Positions 34,186-43,442 of a stretch of DNA of 64,000 nucleotides are shown piece after piece (the first letter of the stretch is position 1; each line of letters opens with the position of its first letter). The notes beneath the pieces are model-generated. The model had not been told where the DNA came from, made no database searches, and worked only from the letters and a program-made list of their open reading frames with translations. The position numbers and the translations under genes were made by a program. The stretch comes from UBA4656 sp002405525 (lineage in GTDB: Bacteria; Pseudomonadota; Gammaproteobacteria; Xanthomonadales; Ahniellaceae): positions 62,001-126,000 of the forward strand of contig DAIMGT010000001.1 in NCBI GenBank assembly GCA_036723735.1, in the 5' to 3' direction.

Positions 34186-34595
34186 TGAGCGGTTTCGGAA
34201 TCTTCGACATCGCCGGTTCCGCGCTCGCCGCGCAATCCGTGCGGCTGAACGCGGTGGCGAGCAACCTCGCCAACGCCGAGACCGTCAGCGGCGATCCGGC
34301 GTCGGTGTTCCGGCCGCGCGAGCCGGTTTTCGAGGCGGTGCCGATGGCCCCCGGCAGCGACCTGCCGGGCGTCCGCGTGAGCCAGGTCGCCGAGAACACC
34401 GCCGCGCCGCGCAAGCGCCATGAGCCCGGTCATCCGCTGGCCGACGCCGACGGCTACGTCTATGCCCCGCCGGTTGACGCGGTCGAGCAGATGGTCAACA
34501 TGATTTCCGCCGCGCGCGGCTACCAGGCCAACGTCGAGGTGATGAACACAGCGCGCGACCTCGCCCTGCGCACCATCGGCGCCATGGGCCGCTGA
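34182..34595 (+). CDS. flgC: Flagellar basal-body rod protein FlgC
   Basis: A 137-residue proximal rod protein. The N-terminus GIFDIAGSALAAQSVRLNAVASNLANAET holds the rod-protein consensus. The C-terminal MVNMISAARGYQANVEVMNTARDLALRTI is the signature of FlgC/FlgG-type proteins. Two adjacent ATG codons (34182, 34185) overlap the flgB stop, and either could be used. Confidence 0.95.
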   Translation: MMSGFGIFDIAGSALAAQSVRLNAVASNLANAETVSGDPASVFRPREPVFEAVPMAPGSDLPGVRVSQVAENTAAPRKRHEPGHPLADADGYVYAPPVDAVEQMVNMISAARGYQANVEVMNTARDLALRTIGAMGR

Positions 34596-34618
34596 ACGGC
34601 CCGAGCGAGGACCCAGCC

Positions 34619-35287
34619 ATGACCACTCCCGCCGTCGGCAGTCCCGACTACTTCGCCTCGATCGGCATCACCAACCCGGTGCCGGCGCGACGCGGCAACA
34701 CCGAAGTGGGGCAGAACGACTTCCTGCGCCTGATGCTGGAACAGTTGCGCAACCAGGACCCGCTCAATCCGGAGAAGGGCGCGGAGTTCGTTGCCCAGCT
34801 GGCCCAGTTCTCCACCGTGTCGGGCATCGAGAAACTCAGCGCCGGCTTCGGCGAACTCGTCGATTCGCTGCGCGGCTCGCAGGCGCTGTCCGCCGCCGCA
34901 CTGGTCGGCGGCACCGCCCTCGTCGCGGCCGAGCGTTTCACCCTCGGCGCCGACCCGCAGTCCGGTGGACTGGCCGGCGCGATCGACGTGCCGACGCGCG
35001 GCACCGTCAGCATCGAAGTGGTGAACGATGCCGGTGCGGTGGTGCACTCGATCGACCTCGGCAGTCGCGGGCCCGGGCTGTCCGATTTCGCCTGGGACGG
35101 CCGGCTCGGCAGCGGTCAGCGCGCACCGGCCGGTGAGTACACGGTCCGTGCCCGGATCAGCGGCGAGCCGGTGCCCGTCATGCTCGAAGGCCGGATTCGC
35201 AGCGTCAGCGTGGGCGCCGAAGGCGCGCTGCTCGCGCTCGAGGGTCTGGGCAGTTTCCCGGTCAACGGCGTGCGGCGCTTCGGCTGA
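34619..35287 (+). CDS. flgD: Flagellar hook assembly scaffolding protein FlgD
   Basis: A 222-residue hook cap. The N-terminal export and scaffolding region contains the FlgD consensus (QNDFLRLMLEQLRNQDPLNPEKGAEFVAQLAQFSTVSGIEKL, in sections, residues ~37-78). The C-terminal part forms the FlgD Ig/Tudor-like domains (e.g. FAWDGRLGSGQRAPAGEYTVRA). It lies 24 bases after flgC and 188 bases before flgE. No promoter could be identified in that latter gap. Confidence 0.95.
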   Translation: MTTPAVGSPDYFASIGITNPVPARRGNTEVGQNDFLRLMLEQLRNQDPLNPEKGAEFVAQLAQFSTVSGIEKLSAGFGELVDSLRGSQALSAAALVGGTALVAAERFTLGADPQSGGLAGAIDVPTRGTVSIEVVNDAGAVVHSIDLGSRGPGLSDFAWDGRLGSGQRAPAGEYTVRARISGEPVPVMLEGRIRSVSVGAEGALLALEGLGSFPVNGVRRFG

Positions 35288-35475
35288 GTCGCCGTGATCC
35301 CCCAGCCTTTCCAGCCAGCGACCGACGCCCCACGCGTGCACCGCGTCGGCGACCACGCGCCGCGCCGCTCCGGGATCGGGTCGGCGCGGTGCGCGCGACG
35401 CGGTCCTGCATCGCGCGGCTGACCGCATTCAATCCAACCCGACCCACCATCGAACCCCGCAGCGAGGATCCAACC

Positions 35476-36717
35476 ATGCCTTTCCGCGTCGCACTCAGCG
35501 GCCTCAATGCCGCCGGCCAGGACCTGCGCATCACCGCCAACAACATCGCCAACGTCAACACCACCGGGTTCAAGCGCTCGCGTGCCGAGTTCGGCGACCT
35601 GTACGCGGTGTCGACCTTCGGCGTCGGCACCAACGCCATCGCCAGCGGCGTGTCGCTCAACCGCGTCGGCCAGCAGTTCACCCAGGGCAACGTCGATTTC
35701 ACCCAGAACAGCCTCGACCTCGCGATTTCGGGCGAGGGGTTCTTCACCCTCAGCGACCGCGGCTCGTCGGTCTACTCGCGCAGCGGCGCCTTCGGCGTCG
35801 CTCGCGACGGCTTCGTGGTCAACGCCGGGGGTGCGCGGCTGCAGGTGTTCCCGCCGGTGCAGGGCGAAAACGGACGCTTCGACGGCGGGCGCCTCAGCGA
35901 TTTGCGGCTGGTGACCACCGACGCCCCGCCCAACGCGACCACCAGCGTCGACGCCGGGCTGACCCTGCCCGCCAATGCGACCGTGCCGACCATCACGCCG
36001 TTCTCGATCACCGACGCCCGCAGCTACAACCATTCGACCTCGGTGACGGTCTACGACTCGCTCGGCACCTCGCACGTCCAGACCCTGTACTTCGTCAAGA
36101 CCGGCACCAACCAGTGGAATGTCCACACCTACATCGATGGCCAGGCGGTGGGCGGCGCACAGGCGATCGCCTTCAACAACCAGGGGGTGCTGACCACGCC
36201 CGCCAACGGCCGCGTCACCCTGCCGCCGCACACGCCGACTGCCGGGACGCCGCCGGTGGCCAATGGTGCGGCCGACCTCGTGATCGAACTCGATCTTTCG
36301 ACCACCACCCAGCGTGGCGAGCGGTTCGGCGTCAACAGTCTGACCCAGGACGGGTTCGCGACCGGTCGCCTGGTCGGGGTGGCAGTGTCGGCCGAGGGCG
36401 TGATCACCGCGCGCTACACCAACGGCCAGAGCACGCCGCTCGGGCAGGTAGTGCTGACCCGTTTCGCCAACCCGCAAGGGCTGCAGCAACTCGGCGACAC
36501 CGCGTGGTCCGAGACCAGTGAGTCGGGCGAGGCGGTGCGCGGGGAACCCGGCACCTCGTCGTTCGGCCTCGTGCAGTCCGGCGCGCTGGAGATGTCGAAC
36601 GTCGACCTCACCGCCGAACTGGTGAACATGATCACCTCGCAGCGCAACTTCCAGGCCAACGCGCAGATGATCTCGACCTCCGACCAGCTGCAGCAGACGA
36701 TCATCAACATCCGTTGA
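35476..36717 (+). CDS. flgE: Flagellar hook protein FlgE
   Basis: A 413-residue hook subunit. The N-terminus MPFRVALSGLNAAGQDLRITANNIANVNTTGFKRSR (in sections) is the hook/rod consensus. The middle carries FlgE D1/D2 domains (TVYDSLGTSHVQTLYFVK, ~residues 188-205), and the C-terminus ends SNVDLTAELVNMITSQRNFQANAQMISTSDQLQQTIINIR. Length is typical. The open frame extends upstream, but the ATG at 35476 matches the family. A hairpin-rich gap of 118 bases separates it from flgF. Confidence 0.95.
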   Translation: MPFRVALSGLNAAGQDLRITANNIANVNTTGFKRSRAEFGDLYAVSTFGVGTNAIASGVSLNRVGQQFTQGNVDFTQNSLDLAISGEGFFTLSDRGSSVYSRSGAFGVARDGFVVNAGGARLQVFPPVQGENGRFDGGRLSDLRLVTTDAPPNATTSVDAGLTLPANATVPTITPFSITDARSYNHSTSVTVYDSLGTSHVQTLYFVKTGTNQWNVHTYIDGQAVGGAQAIAFNNQGVLTTPANGRVTLPPHTPTAGTPPVANGAADLVIELDLSTTTQRGERFGVNSLTQDGFATGRLVGVAVSAEGVITARYTNGQSTPLGQVVLTRFANPQGLQQLGDTAWSETSESGEAVRGEPGTSSFGLVQSGALEMSNVDLTAELVNMITSQRNFQANAQMISTSDQLQQTIINIR

Positions 36718-36748
36718 TGGAGCAGGGCCCAGGGGACAGGGCCCAGAA

Positions 36749-36782
36749 GCACGGAACGACCACTCTTGCGGATCTTCCGTGC
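36749..36782 (+). other. Stem-loop in the flgE-flgF gap
   Basis: GCACGGAA (36749-36756) pairs with TTCCGTGC (36775-36782) around an 18-base loop. Outer CAGGGC/GCCCTG can add six pairs. The preceding bases also hold a direct repeat of CAGGGCCCA. The 118-base gap is otherwise non-coding. There is no T-run. It could tune expression of flgF onward relative to flgE. Confidence 0.5.
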
Positions 36783-36835
36783 CCTGAGCCCTGGACCGTT
36801 GGACGAAACACCTGACCCCCGAGGCAATCGCAAGC

Positions 36836-37579
36836 ATGGATCGAGCAGCCTACATCGCGATGACCGGCGCCAGCGCCACGCTGAGGGCGCAGGAGGCCGT
36901 TTCGCACAACATCGCCAACGTCGCCACGATCGGCTTCAAGGCCGAACTGCTCCGGCAGGAGGCGCGGCAGGTGCAGGGCCCGGGTTTCGAGACCCGCTTC
37001 AACGTGCTGGCCGCCGACGGCGGCTTCGACGCTGCCGCCGGTCCGGTGCAGGCCACCGGCAACGACCTCGACGTGGCGCTGGCCGAGGACCGCTGGCTTG
37101 CGGTGCAGGATGCGCAGGGCGGCGAGGCCTACACCCGCGCGGGCGACCTTGCCCTGACGCCGCTCGGCCAGCTCGTCGCGCGCGGCGGACTGCCGGTCCT
37201 GGGCGAGAACGGGCCGGTCGCGCTGCCGCCGCACCAGAAGCTGAGCATCGGCGCCGACGGCACGCTGTCGATCGTGCCGCAGGGGCAGGGTCCGGAGACC
37301 ATCGCCCAGGTGGGGCGCCTGCGGGTCGTTGCCGCCGCCGGCGAGGACCTGGAGCGCGGTCCCGACGGCCTGTTCCGCCCCCGCGACCCGGCGGCGCCGC
37401 CTGCGGCGGCCGCAGGACCGGTCCTGACCGCCGGCGCGCTGGAGGGCAGCAACGTCAATCCCGCCGAGGCGCTGGTGCAGATGATCTCGCTCTCGCGCCA
37501 GTTCGAGATGCAGGTCAAGGTGCTGCGTACGGCGGACGAAAACGCGCGCGCGGCATCGTCCTTGCTACGGATGGGCTGA
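36836..37579 (+). CDS. flgF: Flagellar basal-body rod protein FlgF
   Basis: A 247-residue proximal rod protein. It starts MDRAAYIAMTGASATLRAQEAVSHNIANVATIGFKAE, the FlgF N-terminus, and ends in the rod consensus LEGSNVNPAEALVQMISLSRQFEMQVKVL. The DVALAEDRWLAVQ segment fits FlgF rather than FlgG. Exported by the flagellar type III system. flgG follows after 90 bases with its own Shine-Dalgarno sequence. Confidence 0.95.
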   Translation: MDRAAYIAMTGASATLRAQEAVSHNIANVATIGFKAELLRQEARQVQGPGFETRFNVLAADGGFDAAAGPVQATGNDLDVALAEDRWLAVQDAQGGEAYTRAGDLALTPLGQLVARGGLPVLGENGPVALPPHQKLSIGADGTLSIVPQGQGPETIAQVGRLRVVAAAGEDLERGPDGLFRPRDPAAPPAAAAGPVLTAGALEGSNVNPAEALVQMISLSRQFEMQVKVLRTADENARAASSLLRMG

Positions 37580-37669
37580 AGCGCCCGCCGGCTGCGCGAT
37601 CGACCACCGCGCCGACGGCCACTGAACCGAGTTCGCACTGCGCGCCCGTCGCGCCCGAGGAGCAAGACC

Positions 37670-38455
37670 ATGAACCAGGCCCTGTGGGTCGCCAAGACCG
37701 GACTCGACGCGCAGCAGACGCGCATGTCGGTGGTGTCCAACAACCTCGCCAACGTCAACACCACCGGCTTCAAGCGCGGCCGCGCCGCCTTCGAGGACCT
37801 GCTCTACCAGCAGGTGCGCCAGCCGGGCGGCGCGTCGTCGCAGCAGACCCAGTTGCCGACCGGGCTGTCCACCGGGACCGGCGTGCGCGTGGTCGCGACC
37901 GCGAAATCGTTCGACCAGGGCAACATCCTCAACACCGGCAACGCGCTCGACCTCGCGGTCACCGGGCGCGGACTGTTCCAGGTCCTGCTGCCCGACGGCA
38001 CCACGGCCTACACCCGCGACGGCAGCTTCCAGGTGGACCCGCAGGGCCAGCTGGTCACCAACAGCGGCTACGTGGTGCAGCCGGCGATCCAGATTCCGCA
38101 GGGCGCGCAGAGCGTGAGCATCGGCCGCGACGGCACGGTGTCCGTGCAGTTGGCGGGGCAGGCGGCGGCGACCCAGATCGGCTCGCTGCAGCTGACCGAT
38201 TTCGTCAACCCGGCCGGCCTGCAGGCGCGCGGCGAGAATCTGTACCTCGAGACCAGCGCCAGCGGCCCCGCGCAGACCGGCACACCCGGCGTCAACGGGC
38301 TCGGCCTGCTGCAGCAGGGCGCGCTGGAGAGCAGCAACGTCAACGTGGTCGAGGAGCTGGTGTCGATGATCGAGACCCAGCGCGCCTACGAGATGAACGC
38401 GAAGGCGATCTCTGCCAGCGACGGCATGCTGCAGTTCCTCAACCAGGCGGTCTGA
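37670..38455 (+). CDS. flgG: Flagellar basal-body rod protein FlgG
   Basis: A 261-residue distal rod protein. The N-terminus MNQALWVAKTGLDAQQTRMSVVSNNLANVNTTGFKRGRAAF (in sections) and the C-terminus GALESSNVNVVEELVSMIETQRAYEMNAKAISASDGML are near-consensus. GAGGAG lies seven bases before the ATG. Length is standard (260-262 residues). Confidence 0.96.
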   Translation: MNQALWVAKTGLDAQQTRMSVVSNNLANVNTTGFKRGRAAFEDLLYQQVRQPGGASSQQTQLPTGLSTGTGVRVVATAKSFDQGNILNTGNALDLAVTGRGLFQVLLPDGTTAYTRDGSFQVDPQGQLVTNSGYVVQPAIQIPQGAQSVSIGRDGTVSVQLAGQAAATQIGSLQLTDFVNPAGLQARGENLYLETSASGPAQTGTPGVNGLGLLQQGALESSNVNVVEELVSMIETQRAYEMNAKAISASDGMLQFLNQAV

Positions 38456-38465
38456 GGGCCGGCCC

Positions 38466-39182
38466 GTGGATTCCTCCCGCGCGATCCGCCGCTCCACCCG
38501 GCGCACGCCCCGCGCCACGATCGTGCGCGCCCTCGCGCCGCTCGCCGCGGCGCTGCTGCCGGCCTGCGCCAGCGTGCCGGCGCAGCCGCCGCCGATCGCG
38601 ACCGTGCAGGTGCAGATGGTGCCGGCGCAAGCGGCCAGCAGCGGCGCGATCTACCGCGCCGGTGGCGGGTTCGCGCTGTTCGAGGACCGCAAGGCGCGCG
38701 ACGTCGGCGACCTGGTGACCATCCTGCTCGCCGAGCGCACCAACGCGGTCTCCAGCGCATCCACCGCCACCACCCGCGACAGCGCGACGAGCCTCGCCAA
38801 CCCGACGCTGCTGGGCGTGCAGCCCACGATCGACGGCCGCCCGATGTTCGAGACCGAGATCGCGGGATCGCGCAGCTTCGACGGCAGCGCGGATACGGCC
38901 CAGAGCAACCGCCTCGACGGATCGATCACCGCCACCGTCGTGGCGCGCCTGCCCAACGGCAACCTGGTGGTGCAGGGCGAGAAGTGGATCCAGTTGAACC
39001 AGGGCAACGAACTGGTGCGCATCCAGGGCATCGTGCGCAGCGCCGACATCGCCCCCGACAACACGATCGCGTCCAGCCGGGTCGCTGAGGCGCGGATCAG
39101 CTACTCCGGCCGCGGCACGCTGGCGCGCGCCAACGCGCGCGGCTGGTTGGACCGATTCTTCGACGTGGTGTCCCCCTTCTGA
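38466..39182 (+). CDS. flgH: Flagellar L-ring lipoprotein FlgH
   Basis: A 238-residue outer-membrane lipoprotein forming the L-ring. The basic N-terminus leads to a hydrophobic stretch and the lipobox LLPACAS (Cys near residue 36). The mature FlgH consensus is clear: GFALFEDRKARDVGDLVTILLAERTNA, then NGNLVVQGEKWIQLNQGNELVRIQGIVRSADIAPDN and RISYSGRGTLARAN. It starts with GTG ten bases after flgG. The N-terminal extension before the signal core is longer than usual. Confidence 0.95.
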   Translation: MDSSRAIRRSTRRTPRATIVRALAPLAAALLPACASVPAQPPPIATVQVQMVPAQAASSGAIYRAGGGFALFEDRKARDVGDLVTILLAERTNAVSSASTATTRDSATSLANPTLLGVQPTIDGRPMFETEIAGSRSFDGSADTAQSNRLDGSITATVVARLPNGNLVVQGEKWIQLNQGNELVRIQGIVRSADIAPDNTIASSRVAEARISYSGRGTLARANARGWLDRFFDVVSPF

Positions 39183-39193
39183 GTGCGCCCGGC

Positions 39194-40369
39194 ATGGCCT
39201 TCCAGTCGATTCGCATCGTGCCCGTCCGCGCATCGCGGCCGACCGCCGCCCGCCGCCGCCGCGCGCATCTGCTGCTGGTCGCGTTCGCAGCCCTTGCCCT
39301 GGCCCTGTTCGTCTCGCCCTGGGCGCACGCCGAGCGGGTCAAGGACATCGGGCAGTTCGAGGGCGTGCGCGGCAACCCGCTGGTCGGCTACGGGCTGGTG
39401 GTCGGGCTCGACGGCAGCGGCGACCAGACCAGCCAGGCGCCGTTCACCACCCAGAGCCTCAAGACCATGCTGGAGCGGCTCGGGGTCACCGTGCCGCCCA
39501 ACGTCAATCCGCAGTTGAAGAACGTCGCGGCAGTGGCGATCCAGGCCGAACTGCCGCCGTTTGCGCGGCCGGGCCAATCGATCGATGTCACCGTATCGTC
39601 GATCGGCAATGCCGGCAGCCTGCGCGGTGGCGCGCTGCTGATGGCGCCGCTGCGCGGCGCGGACGGCGAGATCTACGCCGTCGCGCAGGGCAACCTGGTG
39701 GTCGGCGGCTTCGGCGCCCGTGGCGAGGACGGTTCGCGGGTGGCGGTCAACGTGCAGTCTTCCGGCCGCATCCCGAACGGCGCCTTCGTCGAGCGCCCCG
39801 CGCCGACCGCCTTCGGCGGTGGGCCGCTGACGCTCAACCTGCACACCCCGGACTTCACCACCGCCCAGCGGGTGGCCGACGCGATCAACGCCAGGCTCGG
39901 TCCCGGCACCGCCAGCGCGCTGGATGCGGGCAGCATCGCGCTCGACGCGCCGTCCGAACCCACCTCGCGCACCGCCTTCCTCGCCAGCGTCGAGGGCATC
40001 GAAGTCACGCCGGGCGACGCGCCGGCCAAGGTGGTCATCAATTCGCGCACCGGCACGGTGGTGATCGGCGCGCAGGTGCGGGTGTCGCCGGCGGCGGTGG
40101 CCCACGGATCGATCACGGTCACCGTGGCGGAGCGGGCGGCGGTCAGCCAGCCGGCGCCGTTCGGCGAGGGAGAGACCGTGGTGGTACCGCGCAGCGACAT
40201 CCAGGTTTCCGAAGAGGAGAGCCGCATGTTCCTGTTCCCCGGCGGGGTATCCCTGGACGAGATCGTGCGCGCGGTGAATCAGGTCGGCGCCGCGCCGGGG
40301 GACGTGGTCGCCATCCTGGAGGCGCTCAAGCAGGCCGGCGCGCTGCGCGCCGAGCTGGAAGTGATCTGA
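39194..40369 (+). CDS. flgI: Flagellar P-ring protein FlgI
   Basis: A 391-residue periplasmic ring protein. It has a long basic N-region and signal peptide ending near residue 45 (WAHA). The FlgI start ERVKDIGQFEGVRGNPLVGYGLVVGLDGSGD follows, then LKNVAAVAIQAELPPFARPGQSIDVTVSSIGNAGSLRGG. The C-terminal half ends in LDEIVRAVNQVGAAPGDVVAILEALKQAGAL. Assembly needs FlgA, encoded upstream. It is tightly spaced (11 bases) behind flgH. Confidence 0.95.
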   Translation: MAFQSIRIVPVRASRPTAARRRRAHLLLVAFAALALALFVSPWAHAERVKDIGQFEGVRGNPLVGYGLVVGLDGSGDQTSQAPFTTQSLKTMLERLGVTVPPNVNPQLKNVAAVAIQAELPPFARPGQSIDVTVSSIGNAGSLRGGALLMAPLRGADGEIYAVAQGNLVVGGFGARGEDGSRVAVNVQSSGRIPNGAFVERPAPTAFGGGPLTLNLHTPDFTTAQRVADAINARLGPGTASALDAGSIALDAPSEPTSRTAFLASVEGIEVTPGDAPAKVVINSRTGTVVIGAQVRVSPAAVAHGSITVTVAERAAVSQPAPFGEGETVVVPRSDIQVSEEESRMFLFPGGVSLDEIVRAVNQVGAAPGDVVAILEALKQAGALRAELEVI

Positions 40370-40379
40370 GGTCGGGGCG

Positions 40380-41546
40380 ATGATGCGCAACGACGCGGTG
40401 TCGCCACTGTCCGAACTGGGCGGTCTCTCCCGCCTGTCGGAGGCCGCCGCACGCCGCGATCCGGCGGCGGTCGATGCGGTCGCACGCCGCTTCGAGGCGC
40501 TGTTCGTGGAGATGATGGTCTCCAGCATGCGCAGCGCCAGCCAGGGCGATCCGCTGCTCGGCGGCCAGGACCCGATGTTCCGCGAGATGTACGACCGCGA
40601 GGTCGCGGCCTCGCTCACCAGCGGCCGTGGGCTCGGCATCGCCGAGATGCTGCGCCGCCAGCTCGCGCCGCCGGCCTCCTCCTCGCCCTCCTTCTCCTCG
40701 TCCTCCTCCTCCTCCGCGGCCGGGCTGCCGATGCCATTGCATGGCGCCGCCGCGGTCGCGCGCCCGGCGGCGCGGACGCCGGACGCCGGCAGCGCGGTCG
40801 CGGTGCCGCCCGCCGGCCCCGCCGCGCCCCCCGCGATGCTCGCTGCCGCGCCCGCGCTCGGGCTGCCGCTGCCGCCGCTGCCGACACCGCCGAGCTGGTG
40901 GCCGGATCCGCAGTTGGCCTCGATCGGCGAGGCCGTGGGCACGCCCGCCGACCCCGGCGTGGTCGGTTTCCCGCGCCTCGCACCGGTGACCGACGCGATG
41001 CCGCCGAAACCCGCGGTGCCCGCCAACCTGTCATCGCCAAGGGCCGGCACGCCCGAGGCCTTCGTCGCCGAAGTCTGGCCGCACGCGAAGGCGGCAGCGG
41101 CCGAACTCGGCGTCGATCCGCGGATGCTGGTCGCGCAGGCCGCGCTGGAGACGGGCTGGGGCCGCAGCGTGATGCGCGGACCGGACGGCAAGCCGAGCCA
41201 CAACCTGTTCGGCATCAAGGCCACCGGGGGCTGGCAGGGCGCCGCCGTGACCCAGGGCACGGTCGAGTTCCGGGGCGGGGTGATGCAGCGTGAGCGCGCC
41301 GCATTCCGCGCCTACGGGTCGGTGGCTGAGAGTTTCGCCGACTACGTGAAACTGGTCAGGGACAACCCGCGCTACCGCGAGGCGGTGGTGGCCGGCAGCG
41401 ACGGCGCCCGCTTCGCCGAGGCGCTGGAGCGTGCCGGCTACGCGACCGACCCGCAGTACGCGGAGAAGCTGAAGGCGATCGCCGGTGGCCCGACGCTGCG
41501 GCGCGCGCTGGCGCAATTGCCGCTCGCCCGGACCCAGGAGGCCTGA
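40380..41546 (+). CDS. flgJ: Flagellar rod-cap and peptidoglycan hydrolase FlgJ
   Basis: A 388-residue bifunctional protein. The N-terminal rod-binding domain (~residues 10-95) has RRFEALFVEMMVSSMRSASQGDPLLGGQDPMFREMYD. The C-terminal glucosaminidase domain (~225-375) has LVAQAALETGWGRSVM and SHNLFGIKA, with the catalytic Glu in AALETGWG. The linker (~95-220) is low-complexity, Pro/Ala-rich, and contains a poly-Ser run encoded by a near-pure TCC tract at about 40675-40718. The hydrolase opens peptidoglycan for rod growth. Confidence 0.94.
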   Translation: MMRNDAVSPLSELGGLSRLSEAAARRDPAAVDAVARRFEALFVEMMVSSMRSASQGDPLLGGQDPMFREMYDREVAASLTSGRGLGIAEMLRRQLAPPASSSPSFSSSSSSSAAGLPMPLHGAAAVARPAARTPDAGSAVAVPPAGPAAPPAMLAAAPALGLPLPPLPTPPSWWPDPQLASIGEAVGTPADPGVVGFPRLAPVTDAMPPKPAVPANLSSPRAGTPEAFVAEVWPHAKAAAAELGVDPRMLVAQAALETGWGRSVMRGPDGKPSHNLFGIKATGGWQGAAVTQGTVEFRGGVMQRERAAFRAYGSVAESFADYVKLVRDNPRYREAVVAGSDGARFAEALERAGYATDPQYAEKLKAIAGGPTLRRALAQLPLARTQEA

Positions 41547-41547
41547 G

Positions 41548-43440
41548 GTGCCCGACATCCTTTCCACCGGCAGCTCGGCGCTGCTCGCCTTCCAGCGGCA
41601 GCTCGCCACCACCAGCAACAACATCGCCAACGCGAGCACGCCGGGCTATTCGCGCCAGCGGGCTCTGCTGGCGAGCCGCGGCGGACAGGACGTGGGCCCC
41701 GGCTTCATCGGCGCCGGCGTGCAAATCGCCCGCATCGAACGCAGCGTCGACGGCTTCATCACCTCTCGTCTCCGCGACTCGACGGCCGAACTCGGGCGCC
41801 TGGGGCAGCTGTCTGGCCTGTCGTCGCGGATCGACCGCCTGCTGTCCGACCGTGCGACCGGCATCGCGGTGCCGATGTCGGACTTCCTCGGCGCCGCGCA
41901 GGCGCTTGCCGGGCAGCCCGCCTCGGCCGCCGCGCGCGCGGACTTCCTCGGCAAGGCGGAGTCGCTGGCCGCGCGGTTCCGCGCCATCGACGGCCAGCTG
42001 GACGCCATGGCGGCCGACAGTTCGCGCCGTGCCGATGCCCTGGTCGGCGAGATCAACGTCGACGTGCAGGAGGTCGCGCGCCTCAACAGCGAGATCGTGC
42101 GCGCCCTTGCCGCCGGCAGCAATGCGCCGCCGAACGATCTGCTCGATGCGCGCGACATCGCGATCCAGCGCCTCGCCGGCCGGATCGGCGTGAGCACGGT
42201 CGAACAGGACGGCGGCGCGGTCAACGTGTTTACCAACACCGGACAGGCGCTGGTGGTGGGCGCCTCGGTGTCGACCCTGTCCGCGACGCCGGACCCCTAT
42301 GATCCGGGGCGCCGCGAACTGTCGCTGGCGACACCGAATGGACCGGTGCTGCTCGGCGCCAACGGTCTCGGTGGCGAGATCGGCGGCGTGCTGGAGTTCA
42401 CGCGCAGCGTGCTCGATCCCGCGGCGGAGCGGCTGGGCCGCCTCGCGACAGCGTTCGTCGATGCCTTCAACGCCCAGCATCGCGAGGGCGTGGATTACTT
42501 CGGCGACCTCGGTGGCGACCTGTTCACGGCCACGCCGCCGCAGGTCGACGCGCGCATCGGCAACGCCGGGAGCGGATCGTTCGCCGCGACCGTGGCCGAC
42601 GTCGGGGCGCTCGACGGCGAACCGATCGAACTGGTGTTCGACGGCGCGGCATGGTCCGCCACCACCGCACGCACGGGCCGCACGCTCACGCTCGCCGGCA
42701 GCGGCACCGCAGGCGATCCCTTCATGGTCGGCGGCGTCGCGCTGGTCCTGTCCGGTTCGGCGGTGGCCAATGACGCCTTCCTGTTGCGCCCGACATCGGC
42801 GGCGAGCGGTGGCGTGCAGGTGCGGATCACCGATGCCAACCGGCTCGCCGCGCAGTTGCCCGTTCGTACCAGCGCCGCGGTCGGCAATCTCGGCTCGGCG
42901 AAGATCGGCGCGCCGGAAGTGCTGGACGCTGCCAACCCGAACCTGCGCGCGACGGTGCAGATCCAGTTCACCGATGCATCGAACTACACCATCGATGGTG
43001 CCGGCCCATTCCCCTACGTGGCCGGCGCGCCGATCGAACGCAACGGCTGGCGGATTTCGATTCAGGGGCCGGCGGTGGCCGGCGACACCTTCTCCATCGA
43101 CGCCACGCCCCCGCGGTCGTCCGACAATGGCAACGCCCGGCTTCTGGCGGGTCTCGGCAATGTCGGCCTGCTCGACGGCGGCAACCTGTCGCTGGTCGCG
43201 GACATCGCCGGTTTGTCGGCGCAAACCGGCTCGGCGGCACGCCGCGCCGGTCTCGCGGCCGAGGCGCAGTCCACGATCCAGGCGCAGATCGAGGCCGAGC
43301 GCGAGGGCATCTCGGGCGTGAGCCTGGACGAAGAGGCGGCCAACCTGGTGCGTTTCCAGCAGGCCTACCAGGCGGCGGCGCAGATCGTCAGCGTGGCCGA
43401 CACCGTATTCCAGTCGCTGCTCGCCGCGGTTCGGAGGTGA
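41548..43440 (+). CDS. flgK: Flagellar hook-associated protein 1 FlgK
   Basis: A 630-residue hook-filament junction protein. The N-terminus (PDILSTGSSALLAFQRQLATTSNNIANASTPGYSRQRALL, in sections) and the C-terminus (GVSLDEEAANLVRFQQAYQAAAQIVSVADTVFQSLLAAVRR) carry the FlgK signatures. The first residue is encoded by GTG at 41548, one base after the flgJ stop. The middle is variable, as usual. FlgN is its chaperone. Confidence 0.94.
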   Translation: MPDILSTGSSALLAFQRQLATTSNNIANASTPGYSRQRALLASRGGQDVGPGFIGAGVQIARIERSVDGFITSRLRDSTAELGRLGQLSGLSSRIDRLLSDRATGIAVPMSDFLGAAQALAGQPASAAARADFLGKAESLAARFRAIDGQLDAMAADSSRRADALVGEINVDVQEVARLNSEIVRALAAGSNAPPNDLLDARDIAIQRLAGRIGVSTVEQDGGAVNVFTNTGQALVVGASVSTLSATPDPYDPGRRELSLATPNGPVLLGANGLGGEIGGVLEFTRSVLDPAAERLGRLATAFVDAFNAQHREGVDYFGDLGGDLFTATPPQVDARIGNAGSGSFAATVADVGALDGEPIELVFDGAAWSATTARTGRTLTLAGSGTAGDPFMVGGVALVLSGSAVANDAFLLRPTSAASGGVQVRITDANRLAAQLPVRTSAAVGNLGSAKIGAPEVLDAANPNLRATVQIQFTDASNYTIDGAGPFPYVAGAPIERNGWRISIQGPAVAGDTFSIDATPPRSSDNGNARLLAGLGNVGLLDGGNLSLVADIAGLSAQTGSAARRAGLAAEAQSTIQAQIEAEREGISGVSLDEEAANLVRFQQAYQAAAQIVSVADTVFQSLLAAVRR

Positions 43441-43442
43441 CC

